Notes: a model not told the origin generated them from the sequence alone. A stretch of 64,000 bases of DNA from Amia ocellicauda (GCF_036373705.1 NC_089863.1:22008619-22072618); one strand, 5' to 3'. Numbered from the stretch's first letter, positions 9,871 to 21,116 are shown. Numbers and translations: made by a program.

Positions 9871-10491
9871 AGGGTCCTTTTACCACTCAGGAGCACACAC
9901 TTACCCGTGCTGGCGACAAGGACAACAAGAGTTGAGGACTGTGTTGAAAACGACATTACACAAAGAATTCAATGTTGAAAGAAATACATCAATACATAAA
10001 TCAATGGACATGTATTTATTCATTGATTGATTGACTTCAACATGTCTTAATTTAGTCGCTGTACCCACAAAGCAACACTCAGCATAGTGGAGGCTATAGC
10101 TCGGCGTTATTGCGTGTACCTTACATGTATCATCCCTGGCACCTGGCCCTGATAACTCCCTACTTTTTGACCACAGTCTGTCTGTGACTTCAACCCGAGA
10201 AGTAAAAATGATGCACATAAGGCGCTTGCAATCTCGTTGTTTCAATCACATATCACAGTGGATGCGTACACACGGTGTTTCTCGGAGATTGCTGGGACAG
10301 TAACGAATGTGTTCCTTGCTTTACATGTCATCTAGCGCACAGTAGCTTTTTCTCCTTCTTTTTGCCCATATCATCCACATATTGTGCCTTTGGGGAACGC
10401 CTCCGAAACAGATTTAGAATGCTCTGAGATTCAAGAAACGACAGTGCAACTCTTTTCCAGGGTTGTGGGTAACGCGTTACTAAGTCTGAGT

Positions 10492-11058
10492 TGTAGAACC
10501 ACGTTGGAAATAAGTGGAGAAGTCGCGGAGATAAAGCAAATAGAACTTTAATGGAGCCGGCTCGGAAGCTCCACGTCAGAAATAATTCCTTCAGTGAGAC
10601 TTAATGTTTACAAACATGTGTACAACTTTATAGGAAAAATGACGTAACATCTTATGGCTGTTCATCCAATCTGAAGATTTTATGATCTGTCCACCCGTGA
10701 AGAGGTGATGGATCCAAAGCAGATGTCCATCTTTGATGTGCACTAGGAAGATGCGATCCCACGGTCGTCATTTACCTAGTGTCAATCGTTCTTTAACAGA
10801 AACAATTCCTGCCTATCTGGAGAAACGATTAAGTCATAAACAAATTCTCAGCAGACAGCTGTAGGCTATTTCGGCACTGTGTAATCTTTCATTACTGACA
10901 GGAGTTTCTAACAAATCGACCTTGTTGACCCTTTACTTGTCCTGCTAAATCGAATCTGCTCAGTCTGTATACAAAACTACTTCTAATGCTAGTATTAATA
11001 TAAAACATTATATATTAATCACAACACACTTTCTTCAACTTCCTATACAGAGTCTTCA
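10492..11058 (-). repeat. 3' LTR of the provirus
   Basis: 567 bp. On the minus strand it carries a TATAAAG box (plus 10626-10632) and an ATTAAA polyadenylation signal (plus 10547-10552). It lacks a 16-bp segment present in the other LTR. Confidence 0.9.
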
Positions 11059-11494
11059 TTCCCTGCTGTTTGGCAATAGAGCAAAGCGGAAAGAAGCCAA
11101 AGAAAAGTTATGTTTATCAGTTACAAGCAAGGGGTTAGGAAGATTTGACGCTGCGTTTTCAGCTCCTTCATCCCAACCCTTCCCCGTGGGGTGTATATGT
11201 GTGTACGGCGAGTGTAAGGGTGTCCCTGCTGTCGGGGAGAGCGATAAGTGTGTGTCCCTAAATGTGAATGTACAGAATGTCCTGTAGGCGTGAGTGAGTG
11301 ACCTTTGTAATAGTATCTTTCCAATGCATCCTTTGGTTTTCCTTGAGTCATGAGGTTTATTGCCTTTGATACTAAATCCATTTGTCCTCAGTCACATGGA
11401 GCCTCCAGAACCAAGGGGATAGAATAAGATTTGTGTCAATGGGTGTGTGAGTTTTGCTCCTCCCGAGTGAGGGACGGTGTCGTTTAGTAGAAAT
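11059..11494 (-). other. proviral region between env and 3' LTR
   Basis: No retroviral gene is recognisable. Next to the LTR the minus strand reads AGCAGGGAA, a short purine run that could be a weakened polypurine tract. An 86-codon frame here has no similarity I can name. Confidence 0.5.
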
Positions 11495-12691
11495 TTAGAG
11501 AAAGTCTGCCAACGAGGGTGTTTTAATAGCAGCTGTAACCATAGTAGATACATTATGAGGTTTACAAAGTTGTTGAGATGCTCTTTGAACAGTGTATTTA
11601 AGACATAAAAAAGAAACATACAGACATAGCAGAATAGTAACTACCGATATCAATCCTTTTAATACAATCATACCCAGATTATCAAAGGTATCAGCAAGCC
11701 ATCCCCAGAGGGTTTTTCCTCCGGAGGACTGGTGTATCTTTGTAGTTGCTTTCCTAATGTGCTCTATAAGATTATAAATGTGTTCAGAGTTATCTGGTAT
11801 GTAAGTACAGCATTCCTGCCCTATAATGGCACATGTCCCTCCTTGTGCTGCTAGCAAGAAATCTAGAGCTAGCCTGTTCTGGAGGGCAACAGTTCGCATA
11901 GCCACTATTTCAGTTGTTAAATTGCTGAGAACTTCAGTTGTAGAAATACTTAATGTTTCTAATATACCAGCTACTAATCTGATTTCCTTTATTGCTCTTC
12001 CGACTCCATACATAGGAAATAGTATGGAAGCAAACCTGTCTCCTTCCCCTATCTCACCTTTAGGGTGAGTAAATTGTTCTATATCTGGAAGGTATTTATC
12101 TTCAGTGTGGCGCAAAGCTGGCACCACAAATCCTAAATAACAAGAACCTGTGAACTTACAAGGAAGTTCCCAATATGCCCGCATGCCGCATATCCAATAA
12201 GTCCCATTCCATGGAGCGTAAAATCGACAAGTCTGATACCTAAAGTCAAGACCATCGATAGCCACAGTGTGATTACAAGTACTATTACCTATCAATTGGG
12301 ATTGCATGGTTTGGTTATAGTATGAAACACACACAGATCCTTTGTTACTGTGAGCCAAGTCAATATATGGCATTTTAAAATATCTTCTATTCTGATCCAT
12401 CTTCGGTCTAAAGTACCATTCTCCTGTGATGCCTAAGGCATAATCATATGCATACCGTACATTAGAGGCAACTCTAAGTTGTGAATAATCAGAAAATACT
12501 GGAATTGGAATGGGGATCATTGGAACCCCTTTCTTAGTGTCGTGTGGAATGTGGGAACAAACCCAACATTTTGTTTTATTAAGGGCATTTGCATAGGTGC
12601 GTGTCATTTGGATAAATTTGTTATCTGTCCATGATTCAACTAAGGACAGGCAGATCAGTCCAAATACTCTAGTGTACACAGTCGTCGTCAT
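11495..12691 (-). CDS. env: retroviral envelope glycoprotein (gamma-type), uninterrupted
   Basis: 398 codons from an ATG to a stop without a break. Near the N-terminus lies a hydrophobic signal-like stretch (about residues 9-18), then a CWVC motif (about 42-45) of the surface subunit and several N-glycosylation sequons. The TM subunit has a CX6CC motif (Cys about 287, 294 and 295) directly after an immunosuppressive-domain-like helix, and a membrane segment at about 341-363 with a short tail. I see no clear furin site, and the protein is shorter than typical retroviral Env (500-650 residues), mostly in SU. A likely splice acceptor (CCCCCTACAG) lies about 20 nt upstream of the start. Whether it is expressed cannot be told from sequence. 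Confidence 0.85.
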   Translation of the reverse strand: MTTTVYTRVFGLICLSLVESWTDNKFIQMTRTYANALNKTKCWVCSHIPHDTKKGVPMIPIPIPVFSDYSQLRVASNVRYAYDYALGITGEWYFRPKMDQNRRYFKMPYIDLAHSNKGSVCVSYYNQTMQSQLIGNSTCNHTVAIDGLDFRYQTCRFYAPWNGTYWICGMRAYWELPCKFTGSCYLGFVVPALRHTEDKYLPDIEQFTHPKGEIGEGDRFASILFPMYGVGRAIKEIRLVAGILETLSISTTEVLSNLTTEIVAMRTVALQNRLALDFLLAAQGGTCAIIGQECCTYIPDNSEHIYNLIEHIRKATTKIHQSSGGKTLWGWLADTFDNLGMIVLKGLISVVTILLCLYVSFLCLKYTVQRASQQLCKPHNVSTMVTAAIKTPSLADFL

Positions 12692-12730
12692 GCTGGATTA
12701 TCTCTTAGTACCTGTAGGGGGACAAAACCT

Positions 12731-13964
12731 TTACCAGTTAGGGGAATGTCTCTCAAAATTCAGGAAATCTGCAACTGTTGCTTTCCTAGGAATGAGAAAA
12801 GATAAAGGTTTAGTACACAGTTCTCCTGGATTATAATTTTTAACTTGTGAACAATGTTTCCATCTAGTACCCCCCTCCTGTCCATCAATACAAACCGAAG
12901 TGTCTGTAGAAAGAAGGACATTATGTGGTCCTCTCCATTTGGGCCTGAGCCCTGGTCTGCTTGGAAATTTTTCACACATTACTTGTGAACCAACCTCAGG
13001 AAGTGTTGTTGGCATTTCCTCTTTGAGTTCCAAGTCTCTGAGGGACTGGAGATCACGTGCTTGTGATCTAAGTTTTTTTAAGTGTGTACATAGCTGTGCC
13101 ACATACTGTTTAAGATGGTCTTTGAATGGAGCACTGGGATCAATGGGACCCCAGATGCCAGCAGGGAGTTGCATAGCTCTCCCTGTCATTAACTCATATG
13201 GAGAAAGCTGAGTACTCCGATTAGGTGATGCTCTAAGTTTATACAGCACAGGGGGGAGTGCTACTCTCCATCCCTTGCCTGTAGTTAACAGGGCTTTTGC
13301 CAAACTTTTCTTCAGTGTCCGGTTAGTGCTCTCCACTAAGCCTGAACTCTGAGGGTGATAAGGTATATGAAATCGTTGTTTTACCCCAGCAGTAAACATG
13401 CTTCCTTCATCACCTTACCGGTGAAATGAGTCCCTTGATCTGAGTCCATTTGACGGGGCACACCCCATCGAGGAATAACCTCAGTTGCTAGGACTCGTGC
13501 TGCAGTGGTGGCAGAGCAGTCCCTGCAGGGGAAAGCCTCAACCCATTTTGTGAAATGGTCAATTATTACCAAGCAATAGGATGTCCCATGACATTTTGTC
13601 AGGGGTCCTGTAAAGTCAATTTGAATATTTTCCCACGGACCTCGAGGCCGGGGCTGGTGTGATTTAGTGACTTTGATCGGTTTACCTGGGTTTACTTGTG
13701 CACAAGGAATACACTGTTGACACCACTTCGCAGTGTCCCTGCCTATGCCAGGCCACCACCAGTGTTCACGCAATTGAGTTAACATGGCCTTGCGACCCGT
13801 GTGAGCTGGGCCATGGTACTGGTCCAGAAGCATTGACCTAATACACTGGGGTGCTAATACACATTGTAAGTTAGGACTTCGCCACAAACCGTCTGAGTGT
13901 ACTGCACCTCCCTTAACCCACTCTTGTACTTCATTCTTCTCACAGTCTTTCTGTAGCTGTGCGA
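12731..13964 (-). pseudogene. pol: retroviral integrase, frameshifted
   Basis: Integrase inserts proviral DNA into the host genome. The zinc-binding domain is visible (HGPAH, then WCQQCIPC). The catalytic core shows QIDFTGPL (first Asp), DQGTHFTG (second Asp) and VESTNRTLKKS (catalytic Glu). A one-base frameshift at about 13395 separates the first two acidic residues from the third, so no single frame holds the full DDE triad. A second frameshift at an eight-A run (plus 13973-13980) separates it from RNase H upstream. The C-terminal domain ends shortly before env without overlap. Confidence 0.85.
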
Positions 13965-13966
13965 GG

Positions 13967-15898
13967 TCAGAATTTTTTTTCTAGGATACTCGCAAGTTTA
14001 CTAGAGCAGGGGAATCCTGATAACGTCACATGACTGCCTGTCTCTGCTGCCTTTCTCGCAGCTAGGTCTGCAAAGTGATTCCCACGGGTGCGCGGGCATC
14101 CATCATCAGAAAGACTCTGATGAGCTTTCACTTTAACTACTGCTACCTTTTCTGGAAGGTGTGCTGCCTCAGCTAGGGCTATAACATACTCATAATGTTT
14201 GATTACTTCTCCTGCTGTTGTTATAAACCCTCTACATTCCCAGGTTGCCATATAGTCGTGTACTACTCCAAATGCATAGCGACTGTCAGTGAAAATATTA
14301 ACTTTAATGTCTTTCGCTATTTTTAATGACTCAGTCAACGCCACGAGTTCTGCCGCTTGGGCTGAACAGTGTCCTGGCAGGGATCCAGATTTTACAACGG
14401 TGCTGTCATCCAATACCACCGCCCACCCAGTGTGGGGGATTCCATCTATTATTTTCCTGGATCCATCAACATATAGTTCCAAGTCAGGGTCTGTGAGGGG
14501 GTTTTCTAGGAAGCGACTGTGGTCCTCCTGGAGCACCAGCTCAGAGCATGTATGCTCTTCTCCCTCCCCTAACATCCCATCTGCTGGGTTTACTCGTGTG
14601 TCTTTTATTATTTGTATGGATTTATCTCTGGGGAGCAAAACGGCTTCCCATCCAGCTCGTCTACTATCGGAGACTGAACGCAATTTGCCGGTGTGTAATA
14701 ATTCAACTAACATGTGTCCTGTATGCAGAATCAACTGTGTGTTCATTACAATCGGCTCGCATGCCTGCACTGCCCAAGAGGCACAGTCTACTGCTGCCAT
14801 AAAGCGATGCATGCCTGCTGCTACCGTAGGTTGCTTTGTGGAGTAATAGGCGACGGGACGTTGCCTATCCCCATGTTCCTGTGTCAGAACTGCTGTATAA
14901 TAGATCCCATCTTGGGAATAGTAGAGGTGAAATGGTTTAGTATGATCTGGTAACCCGAGGGCGGGGGCATTGCTGAGAGCCTGTTTTATTACACGATAGG
15001 CTATTTCCTGTTCATGTCCCCAGTCTATGGGGTCCAAGGGAGCCGGGCTTCCTTTGATTAACGCCTGTATCGGACCTGTGGCTTTTGTGAAATTAGGGAT
15101 GAAAGTGCGGCAATAATTAAGGAGCCCCATAACTTTACACACAGCCCTAACATTATGTGGTTTTGGCATATTTTGAATGGCTTCTTGCCTATTATGCGTT
15201 ATAGATTTTTGTCCTTGTGAAATGTTGTGTCCGAGATATTGAACCTTAGTTAGGCCTATTTGTGCTTTCTTAGGGCTTGCTTTAAATCCTGCCTTTTGTA
15301 AGACACCGAGGACTGTAATTAATGCGCCTAAGTGTGCGGTCTCATCAGGAGACGCAATCAAAAGATCATCCACGTACTGGATGATTAAACTATCCCAGGG
15401 TGTCAGACCCATTGCTTCTAAAGTCTTGGCCATTGCCTGGTGAAAGAGTGTTGGGCTGTTGTGAAATCCCTGTGGCACTCTAGTCCATGTGTACTGTTTG
15501 TCGAATACAGTAAACGCACATTTATTTTGGGAATCAGAGTGGAGTGGCAGGCTCCAAAATCCATTGCTAATATCCAGGACCGTAAAAATAGAGTGTTCGG
15601 GTTTCAAATCGTTTAATATAGTGTTGGGATTGGCTACAATCGGGTGTAATCGGGGTGTAACTTTATTCAATTGTGTGTAATCAATTGTAAGTTGCCATGA
15701 GCCGTCTGGTTTTGCCACTGACCAGATTGGAGAATTAGTGGTTGAATGCGTTTCGCGTATTATTCCTTCATTTTGCAATGTTTGAATAATTGTCTGAACT
15801 GCCGTAAAAGCTTCTGGTTTAATAGGATACTGTTTATGTGCTTTGTGTACTGGACCTGGGATAACTATAGGTTCAATTTGTGCCAGACCACAATCTTG
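13967..15898 (-). pseudogene. pol: retroviral reverse transcriptase and RNase H, open but isolated
   Basis: A long open frame, lower bounded by a TGA after the eight-A run and upper bounded by a TAA (plus 15899-15901). RT motifs include SPIWSVAKPDGSW, LDISNGFWSLPL, RVPQGFHNSP and QYVDDLL (catalytic Asp pair). RNase H shows ELYVDGSR, AELVALTESL and FTDSRYAF. The domain order and the gamma-like connection region fit class I retroviruses. The catalytic residues look intact, but the domain has no start of its own: it would normally be made as part of Gag-Pro-Pol, and the upstream TAA and the frameshift from protease cut it off. Confidence 0.88.
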
Positions 15899-15901
15899 TT
15901 A

Positions 15902-16305
15902 ATGTGTTGCCCAAACATCAGGAAATGCCTGACACACGTGTCCAAGTGGTGTGTCTGGCCATATATGAGATGTTGGCGGTGTGAGTGAGATACTAGCGCA
16001 ATTTGTTGCGTATCTTTGTGTATCCTTTTTTTCCCGTGTATATTGGTCCATATTATGCGATTATTATTAGCATCCATTAGTGCGCCGGCTTCTCTAAGGA
16101 TATCTATGCCAAATATTGTCCCCTCTGGGTTTTTACAAACCCAAAAAGACACTGGAATTAGGAGATCGCCTATTTCTAGAAGATGAGGTATGCTGAGTGT
16201 GGCTGTGATACATGCGCCGCCTACACCTGAGATCTGTAGTCTGCGTTTAGTCAGTGGGAGGGGGAGATCGGTTATCGAGACAGAGGCACCTGTATCCACC
16301 AACAT
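15902..16305 (-). pseudogene. pro: retroviral aspartic protease, frameshifted into pol
   Basis: Contains LVDTGASVSI, the retropepsin active-site motif, followed by a flap-like region and FGIDILREAGA. Retropepsin works as a dimer that cleaves Gag-Pol. After about plus 16000 the conserved sequence leading into RT continues in a different frame, so one indel separates protease from RT, in addition to the TAA at 15899-15901. Upstream it follows the nucleocapsid region after an in-frame stop near 16376, where read-through or a shift would normally link gag and pro. Confidence 0.8.
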
Positions 16306-16387
16306 TGAACACTGCCGACCCCCTAACAGTGCGGTTATGTGCCGACCTCGGGTGCCGAGGCGACCTATTTCCTATTTAGTTTCTCTG

Positions 16388-17542
16388 TCAGATCTCAGAT
16401 GATCTGCAGAAGCTCCGCGTTTCCTCTGGGCTGCCTGGGTTTGTCTTGGTCTGATTCCAGGGCGCTTCGTGTTCGCCTGGAGCGCCTGCTTTCCAGCACT
16501 TGTCTCCCGTGTGCCCTGTCCTCCCACAGAAAGTGCACTTAGGGCGGGTTGATTTAGACCGACAGTCTTTAGCGACATGTCCTATTTTTCCGCAATTGTA
16601 ACATTTACCTCCGTTTTGTGTTATGGCAGATATAGCTGCCACAGCATTTATTTTAGCTTTTGACTGCTTGTTTTCTACCTCTGAAGCCCATTGTACAATT
16701 GTACAGTCACACCCATATTGAGGATGTCTTGGTGTGCTTTACAAAACCCTTCTTTTAGTAATTTTAAAAAGATCGCATTATCACGTTCGGTGTCTGGCAT
16801 TCCGGAGTGTTCTCTAAAAGTAGTGTACTTTCGTTCCGCATAATCGTAGCAAGTCTCTCCTGGCTTCTGTACGACGCCACAGACTATACCCCAATTTCCC
16901 TGTCCTGCTCCGAGAACTGTCTTTACAGCCGTGATGAAGTTAGTGATCCTTAGATTATTATTATCATTTCCAGCTGTTATCCAGGTACCATCCTGCTGGG
17001 CGGCTTTTAACCCGTCCCAGATTGGCCTTGGACATTTAGTTTTAATTATTATATGTACGTCTCTAGCGTGCATTTGGTGTACATCTAACATCTCATAAAA
17101 ATTTTCCCAGAAATCCAGATTCCCATGATTGGGTTTAAGTTTTGGAAGGTCGCTTAAAATTGTGTGTTTCTCTCCGGGTGTGAAGGGGCGATGCACCGAC
17201 GTTGTTAATGCATAAAATTGTCCGTCTACATCGCGGTGTTTCCTTAGTGCGCGTCTCTATAGGTGCTAATTTTACTTTCTCTGACTTGAATGAACTCAAA
17301 TCTGGGTAAAGTTTAGACTCTGTTCTATTATCAGTGGGGTTGTCTGAATGTTTATATGGTGGAGGGGCAGAAGTTTTTCTCTCTCTTTTCCTTATTCCAC
17401 CATTCTCTATGCTGTTTGGGAACCCAGTTAGGATCCCATCCTGCCTTTTCCATCTTAAGTTGAAGTTTCTTAAACTTCTCTTGTAGGTATTCACATATAG
17501 ACACATCTTGTAATGCCATAATGCCAACCCTATCTTTGCCAA
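16388..17542 (-). pseudogene. gag: retroviral gag (matrix, capsid, nucleocapsid), three frames
   Basis: Gag is the structural polyprotein. The N-terminal piece (17542-17135) contains an APPPY late-domain motif. The capsid piece (17196-16675) includes PFTPGE and the major-homology-like region. The nucleocapsid piece (16642-16388) has two CCHC zinc knuckles, CYNCGKIGHVAKDC and CTFCGRTGHTGDKC, each C-X2-C-X4-H-X4-C. The pieces lie in different frames, with breaks near 17200 and 16690, so no continuous Gag can be translated. Two knuckles are unusual for a gamma-type element, which typically has one. Confidence 0.85.
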
Positions 17543-17911
17543 TGATGGGGCTATATCGTTGGACTTTACAGTACCTCCAGTTCCGTCTGGTTATTGACTG
17601 CCACTAACTCTGGCCCTGGCGTACAATGATTTCCTTGCTTAACTTGGGGCTCAGCAGGCCTCGTAATCGTACCTTTCGGTTCCTTTGGTATCTCTCCCTG
17701 CAGATCTGTCTTACCTGGAGTTCACCCTACTGTGAACCTCCGCTGTACAGTCAACCTTTCTATTTGTTTTACCTCTACCTCTCCACAGGTTCTCTATAAA
17801 TTACAATCTGATAGCCAAACACAATCCCGAGATCAAATCTAAATATACAGGGTGGTAATTTTTAAAGGTACTCACCCTTGCTTTGGTCCCGGGAGTGGAG
17901 GCAAGTTCAGA
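17543..17911 (-). other. proviral 5' leader
   Basis: Region between primer-binding site and gag, expected to hold packaging signals. I see no gene in it. Confidence 0.55.
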
Positions 17912-17929
17912 TCCTCATTCGTGACGCCA
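17912..17929 (-). promoter_or_regulatory. candidate primer-binding site
   Basis: Three nucleotides inside the 5' LTR end the minus strand reads TGGCGTCACGAATGAGGA. The TGG start and position are right for a tRNA primer site. The next bases (CGTC) imply a tRNA with discriminator G (Arg, Asn or Ser types), but I cannot match the full 18 nt to a standard tRNA 3' end. Confidence 0.55.
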
Positions 17930-17932
17930 AGT

Positions 17933-18515
17933 TGTAGAACCGTGTGGGAAATAAGAGGAGAAGTCGCAGAGATAAAGCAAATAGAACTTTAATGGAGCCG
18001 ACTCGGAAGCTCCACGTCAGAAATAATTCCTTCAGTGAGACTTAATGTTTACAAACATGAGTACAACTTTATGGGAAAAATGACGTAACATCTTATGGCC
18101 GTTCATCCAATCAGAAGAAACAGGTCCGGGTCCGTTTTACGATCTGTCCTCCCGTGAAGAGGTGATGGATCCAAAGCAGATGTCCGTCTTTGATGTGCAC
18201 TAGGAAGATGCGATCCCACGGTCATCATTTACCTAGTGTCAATCGTTCTTTAACAGAAACAATTCCTGCCTATCTGGAGAAACGATTAAGTCATAAACAA
18301 ATTCTCAGCAGACAGCTGTAGGCTATTTCGGCACTGTGTAATCTTTCATTACTGACAGGAGTTTCTAACAAATCGACCTTGTTGACCCTTTACTTGTACT
18401 GCTAAATCGAATGTGCTCAGTCTGTATACAAAACTACTTCTAATGCTAGTATTAATATAAAACATTATATAATAATCACAAAACACTTTCTTCAACTTCC
18501 TATACAGAGTCTTCA
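17933..18515 (-). repeat. 5' LTR of the provirus
   Basis: 583 bp. The box corresponding to TATAAAG in the other LTR reads CATAAAG here, which may weaken transcription of the provirus. The ATTAAA signal is kept. Confidence 0.9.
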
Positions 18516-19876
18516 GAGAGTTAGTTGAAAATGCATGGGTATATTTTAAGAATATACTACTCAAGGCTCAGGAGCAATTTGTACCAAAACTTAGCAAATT
18601 GAGGAACAAAAAACACTGGCCAAAATGGTTTAATAGAGGTATGCAAAAAATTTAAAGAGGAAGACAATGTTGTATAGTGCATACAAAAGGGATGGTGACG
18701 AAACAAAATACATAGAATATGTTGAGCTGCAAAGAGATCTTAAGAAAGGGATCAGGAAAGCAGAGAGGGAATTAGAAAGAAACATAGCTCTTGGAGCTCA
18801 AACCAATGCAAAGAGCTTTTTTCAATATCACAACAGCAAGCGGTTAATAAAGGAGGAGGTGAAACAGATAAAGGGCAAAAACGGAGGTATCTTGGAAATT
18901 GAACAAGATGTGGCAAATATTCTAAATGAGTATTTCACAGAGGTTTTTTCAAAAGAAAAAACAGATGACATGCCACAGGTTGACAATCAGTCCAGTCAAA
19001 CCCTAAGAGAGATCAGGATAAATGAGGAGGAGGTACTAAAGGGACTAGCAGAATTAAAAACAAACAAATCACCTGGGCCAGATGGGATAAATCCAACAGT
19101 ACTTCAAGAAAATAGGTGGCTCAGCAGATACAATCTTGGCAGCACAGGCTATTCAGAGGAACTTAGATAATATTCAGTTGTGGGCTGACACCTGGCAAAT
19201 GAAATTCAATGTGGACAAGTGCAAGGTAATACATGCAGGTAACAAAAATGTCCACTATAATTACACTATGGGAGGTACAGATCTACATGAAGTAACGCAT
19301 GAGAAAGACCTAGGAGTCTATGTGGACTCCTCACTTTCTCCATCCAAGCAATGTGGGGAAGCAATAAAGAAGGCAAACAGAATGCTAGGGTATATTGTCA
19401 AAAGTGTAGAATTTAAAACAAGGGCAGTAATGTTAAGACTGTACAATGCGCTAGTTAGACCTCATCTGGAATACTGTGTACAGTTCTGGGCACCACACTT
19501 CAAAAAGGATATTGCTGCCTTAGAGGCAGTTCAGAGAAGAGCAACCAGACTTATTCCAGGTCTTCAAGGGAAAGTCCTACTCGGAGAGACTGAGGGAACT
19601 GAACCTTTTCACCCTGGAACAGAGGAGACTACCCGGGGACACAAATGGAAATTGGGCTTCAAGGCATTCAAAACGGAAAACAGGAGACACTTCTTTACAC
19701 AGAGAGTAGTCACAATCTGGAATAAACTACCCAGCGATGTGATTGAAGCTGAAAGTTTGGGAACATTTAAAAATGGTCTGGAAAGGATCCTTGGATCACT
19801 TCGATATTAATGAAAACCAAACGAGCACGATGGGTCGAATTGTCCCCTCTCGTTTGTTAACTCTCTTATGTTCTTA
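18516..19876 (+). mobile_element. CR1-clade LINE, copy B (3' part)
   Basis: Begins inside the endonuclease C-terminus at the LTR junction. It continues through the 167-codon linker frame (18667-19170), jumps over the RT core at about 19111 and ends with the RT thumb/C-terminal part (19136-19810) and the 3' tail. At the jump it still reads AAAATAGGTGG, as in copy A, whereas all other deleted copies read AAAAAAGGTGG, so copy B is closest to the original deletion event. Confidence 0.85.
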
Positions 19877-19944
19877 AAAGTGTCTGAAGCAGCATGAAAG
19901 AGCACATTAGGCAGCTGAGAACAGACAGAGAGGGGAGTGTATAT

Positions 19945-20016
19945 TGCATTGGCTGGGAATCAAACCCGGGTCAACTGCTTGGAAGGCAGCTATGCTAACC
20001 ACTATACCACCAACGC
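19945..20016 (-). tRNA. tRNA-Gly(UCC)
   Basis: 72 nt with anticodon loop CTTCCAA. The T-stem has one change (CCCAGCC versus CCCGGCC) and the T-loop reads TTTGATT. A G-T wobble sits in the acceptor (GCGTTGG/CCAATGC). No close T4 run follows on the minus strand. Confidence 0.8.
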
Positions 20017-20242
20017 TTAGAAACTGTTTCCCAACAATATCTCACTGTGGTCGAACATGATTCCAGGATTGCAAAGTGGCAGGCAATTTGTTTTCCAAAT
20101 TGCAATCGGTGAACATTTGGGAAGCCCTGCGTTATCTGCAGTTTCCTGTTCCTAAGTGCGGAAGGAAAATGTCCATTAGCATCTTTCCAGATTGCACTTT
20201 ATTCAGACCTTTCCGAAATGAAACAAAACCAAAGTTGAAACA

Positions 20243-20314
20243 TAGCAGAGGATGGTTTCGATCCATCGACCTCTGGGTTATGGGCCCAGCACGCTTCCGC
20301 TGCGCCACTCTGCT
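20243..20314 (-). tRNA. tRNA-iMet(CAU)
   Basis: Matches the vertebrate initiator tRNA-Met consensus at every position I can compare: 5' AGCAGAG, CTGGG/CCCAG anticodon stem with loop CCCATAA (the C33 typical of initiators), A-type T-loop ATCGAAA. A TTTT Pol III terminator is present about 18 nt downstream on the minus strand. Probably functional. Confidence 0.95.
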
Positions 20315-20588
20315 CCTTGGCCACTCAGCCACCTGTTAACTTCACAGCCACTCCTATATTGCATATTGCAAGCAATACAAGTTTGCAAAGACCTGCGTTA
20401 TTTCCAATTTCCTGTTCAAGACTGCACACCGAGCTTCTCCATGCGCTGGAGCAGCTTTCCAGGTTTCAGTGCCTTCACATTTCACCCTGTATGTGCTGTG
20501 GGAAGCATCATGTCAATTGTGTTGTACTAAGCGGATCGGGGCTCAGTCTGAGCTCAGATCCGAGCTTAAAAATGACCGTGCTTCTGAG

Positions 20589-20656
20589 CAGCTGGGACTC
20601 AAAGCCACACTCCCTGGCTTAGGAACCCAGTGTCTGATCCACTAGGACACGGGGGC
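20589..20656 (-). pseudogene. tRNA-Arg(CCU)-like pseudogene
   Basis: Truncated acceptor 3' strand as in the copy at 498. The anticodon loop TTCCTAA is intact. Confidence 0.7.
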
Positions 20657-21116
20657 TCAGCCAGACAGTATCGGAAAATGGAAATAAATAAATAAATTAA
20701 TAAATAAAAAGATGCGGCGCGTTACACAATAGACACCAGGTAAAGAAGTGAATAGTTACAGGAACTGTCACGTAAGCTCCTCAACTTGAAACGGGCACAT
20801 ACGAACTCCTGTGAAATAACACGAGATGGATAACTACCCCTTCTCTGCTGCAGCAGAATGTGACTACCTATTGCGCAGATTATTGCGTCAATCGATTCGA
20901 AAAGAGGGCTGGCATTTGTCACCAATGTGCCTCGTTTAATTTCTGAAATATAACTCCCAGAAAATATTGTCTGTGTTTTTGAAATTGAATAACCTCAAAA
21001 GAAAGAAATGATCAAGTCAATTGCTAAAGAAGAGTCTTGCCGCTGCATTCTGGAATGAAGAAAAGAATGAAATGACAAGTACAATCAAATCAAGAAAGAG
21101 AGCAGGCTGTGTCCGA

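Larger units (their letters stand above)
8891..10485. repeat. direct duplication, right copy (eMet-Phe-Leu block)
   Basis: Second copy of 6356-7948. It ends 28 bp into another hAT left terminus (10458-10485), where the proviral LTR joins. Confidence 0.9.
10492..18515 (-). mobile_element. class I endogenous retrovirus, complete-length provirus
   Basis: Two LTRs flank gag, pro, pol and env, all on the minus strand. Both LTRs have TG...CA ends. The reverse-transcriptase, integrase and env TM features (YVDD, gamma-type CX6CC) place it with gamma/epsilon-like class I elements. The LTRs differ by roughly 20 substitutions plus a 16-bp indel, so the insertion is old. Gag and pol are broken. No target-site duplication is visible: the left flank is hAT terminus and the right flank is LINE endonuclease sequence, so at least one side has been rearranged since integration. 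Confidence 0.92.

Noticed and set aside
14289-14846. 185-codon plus-strand frame in the provirus
   Set aside because: Antisense shadow of RNase H; no domain.
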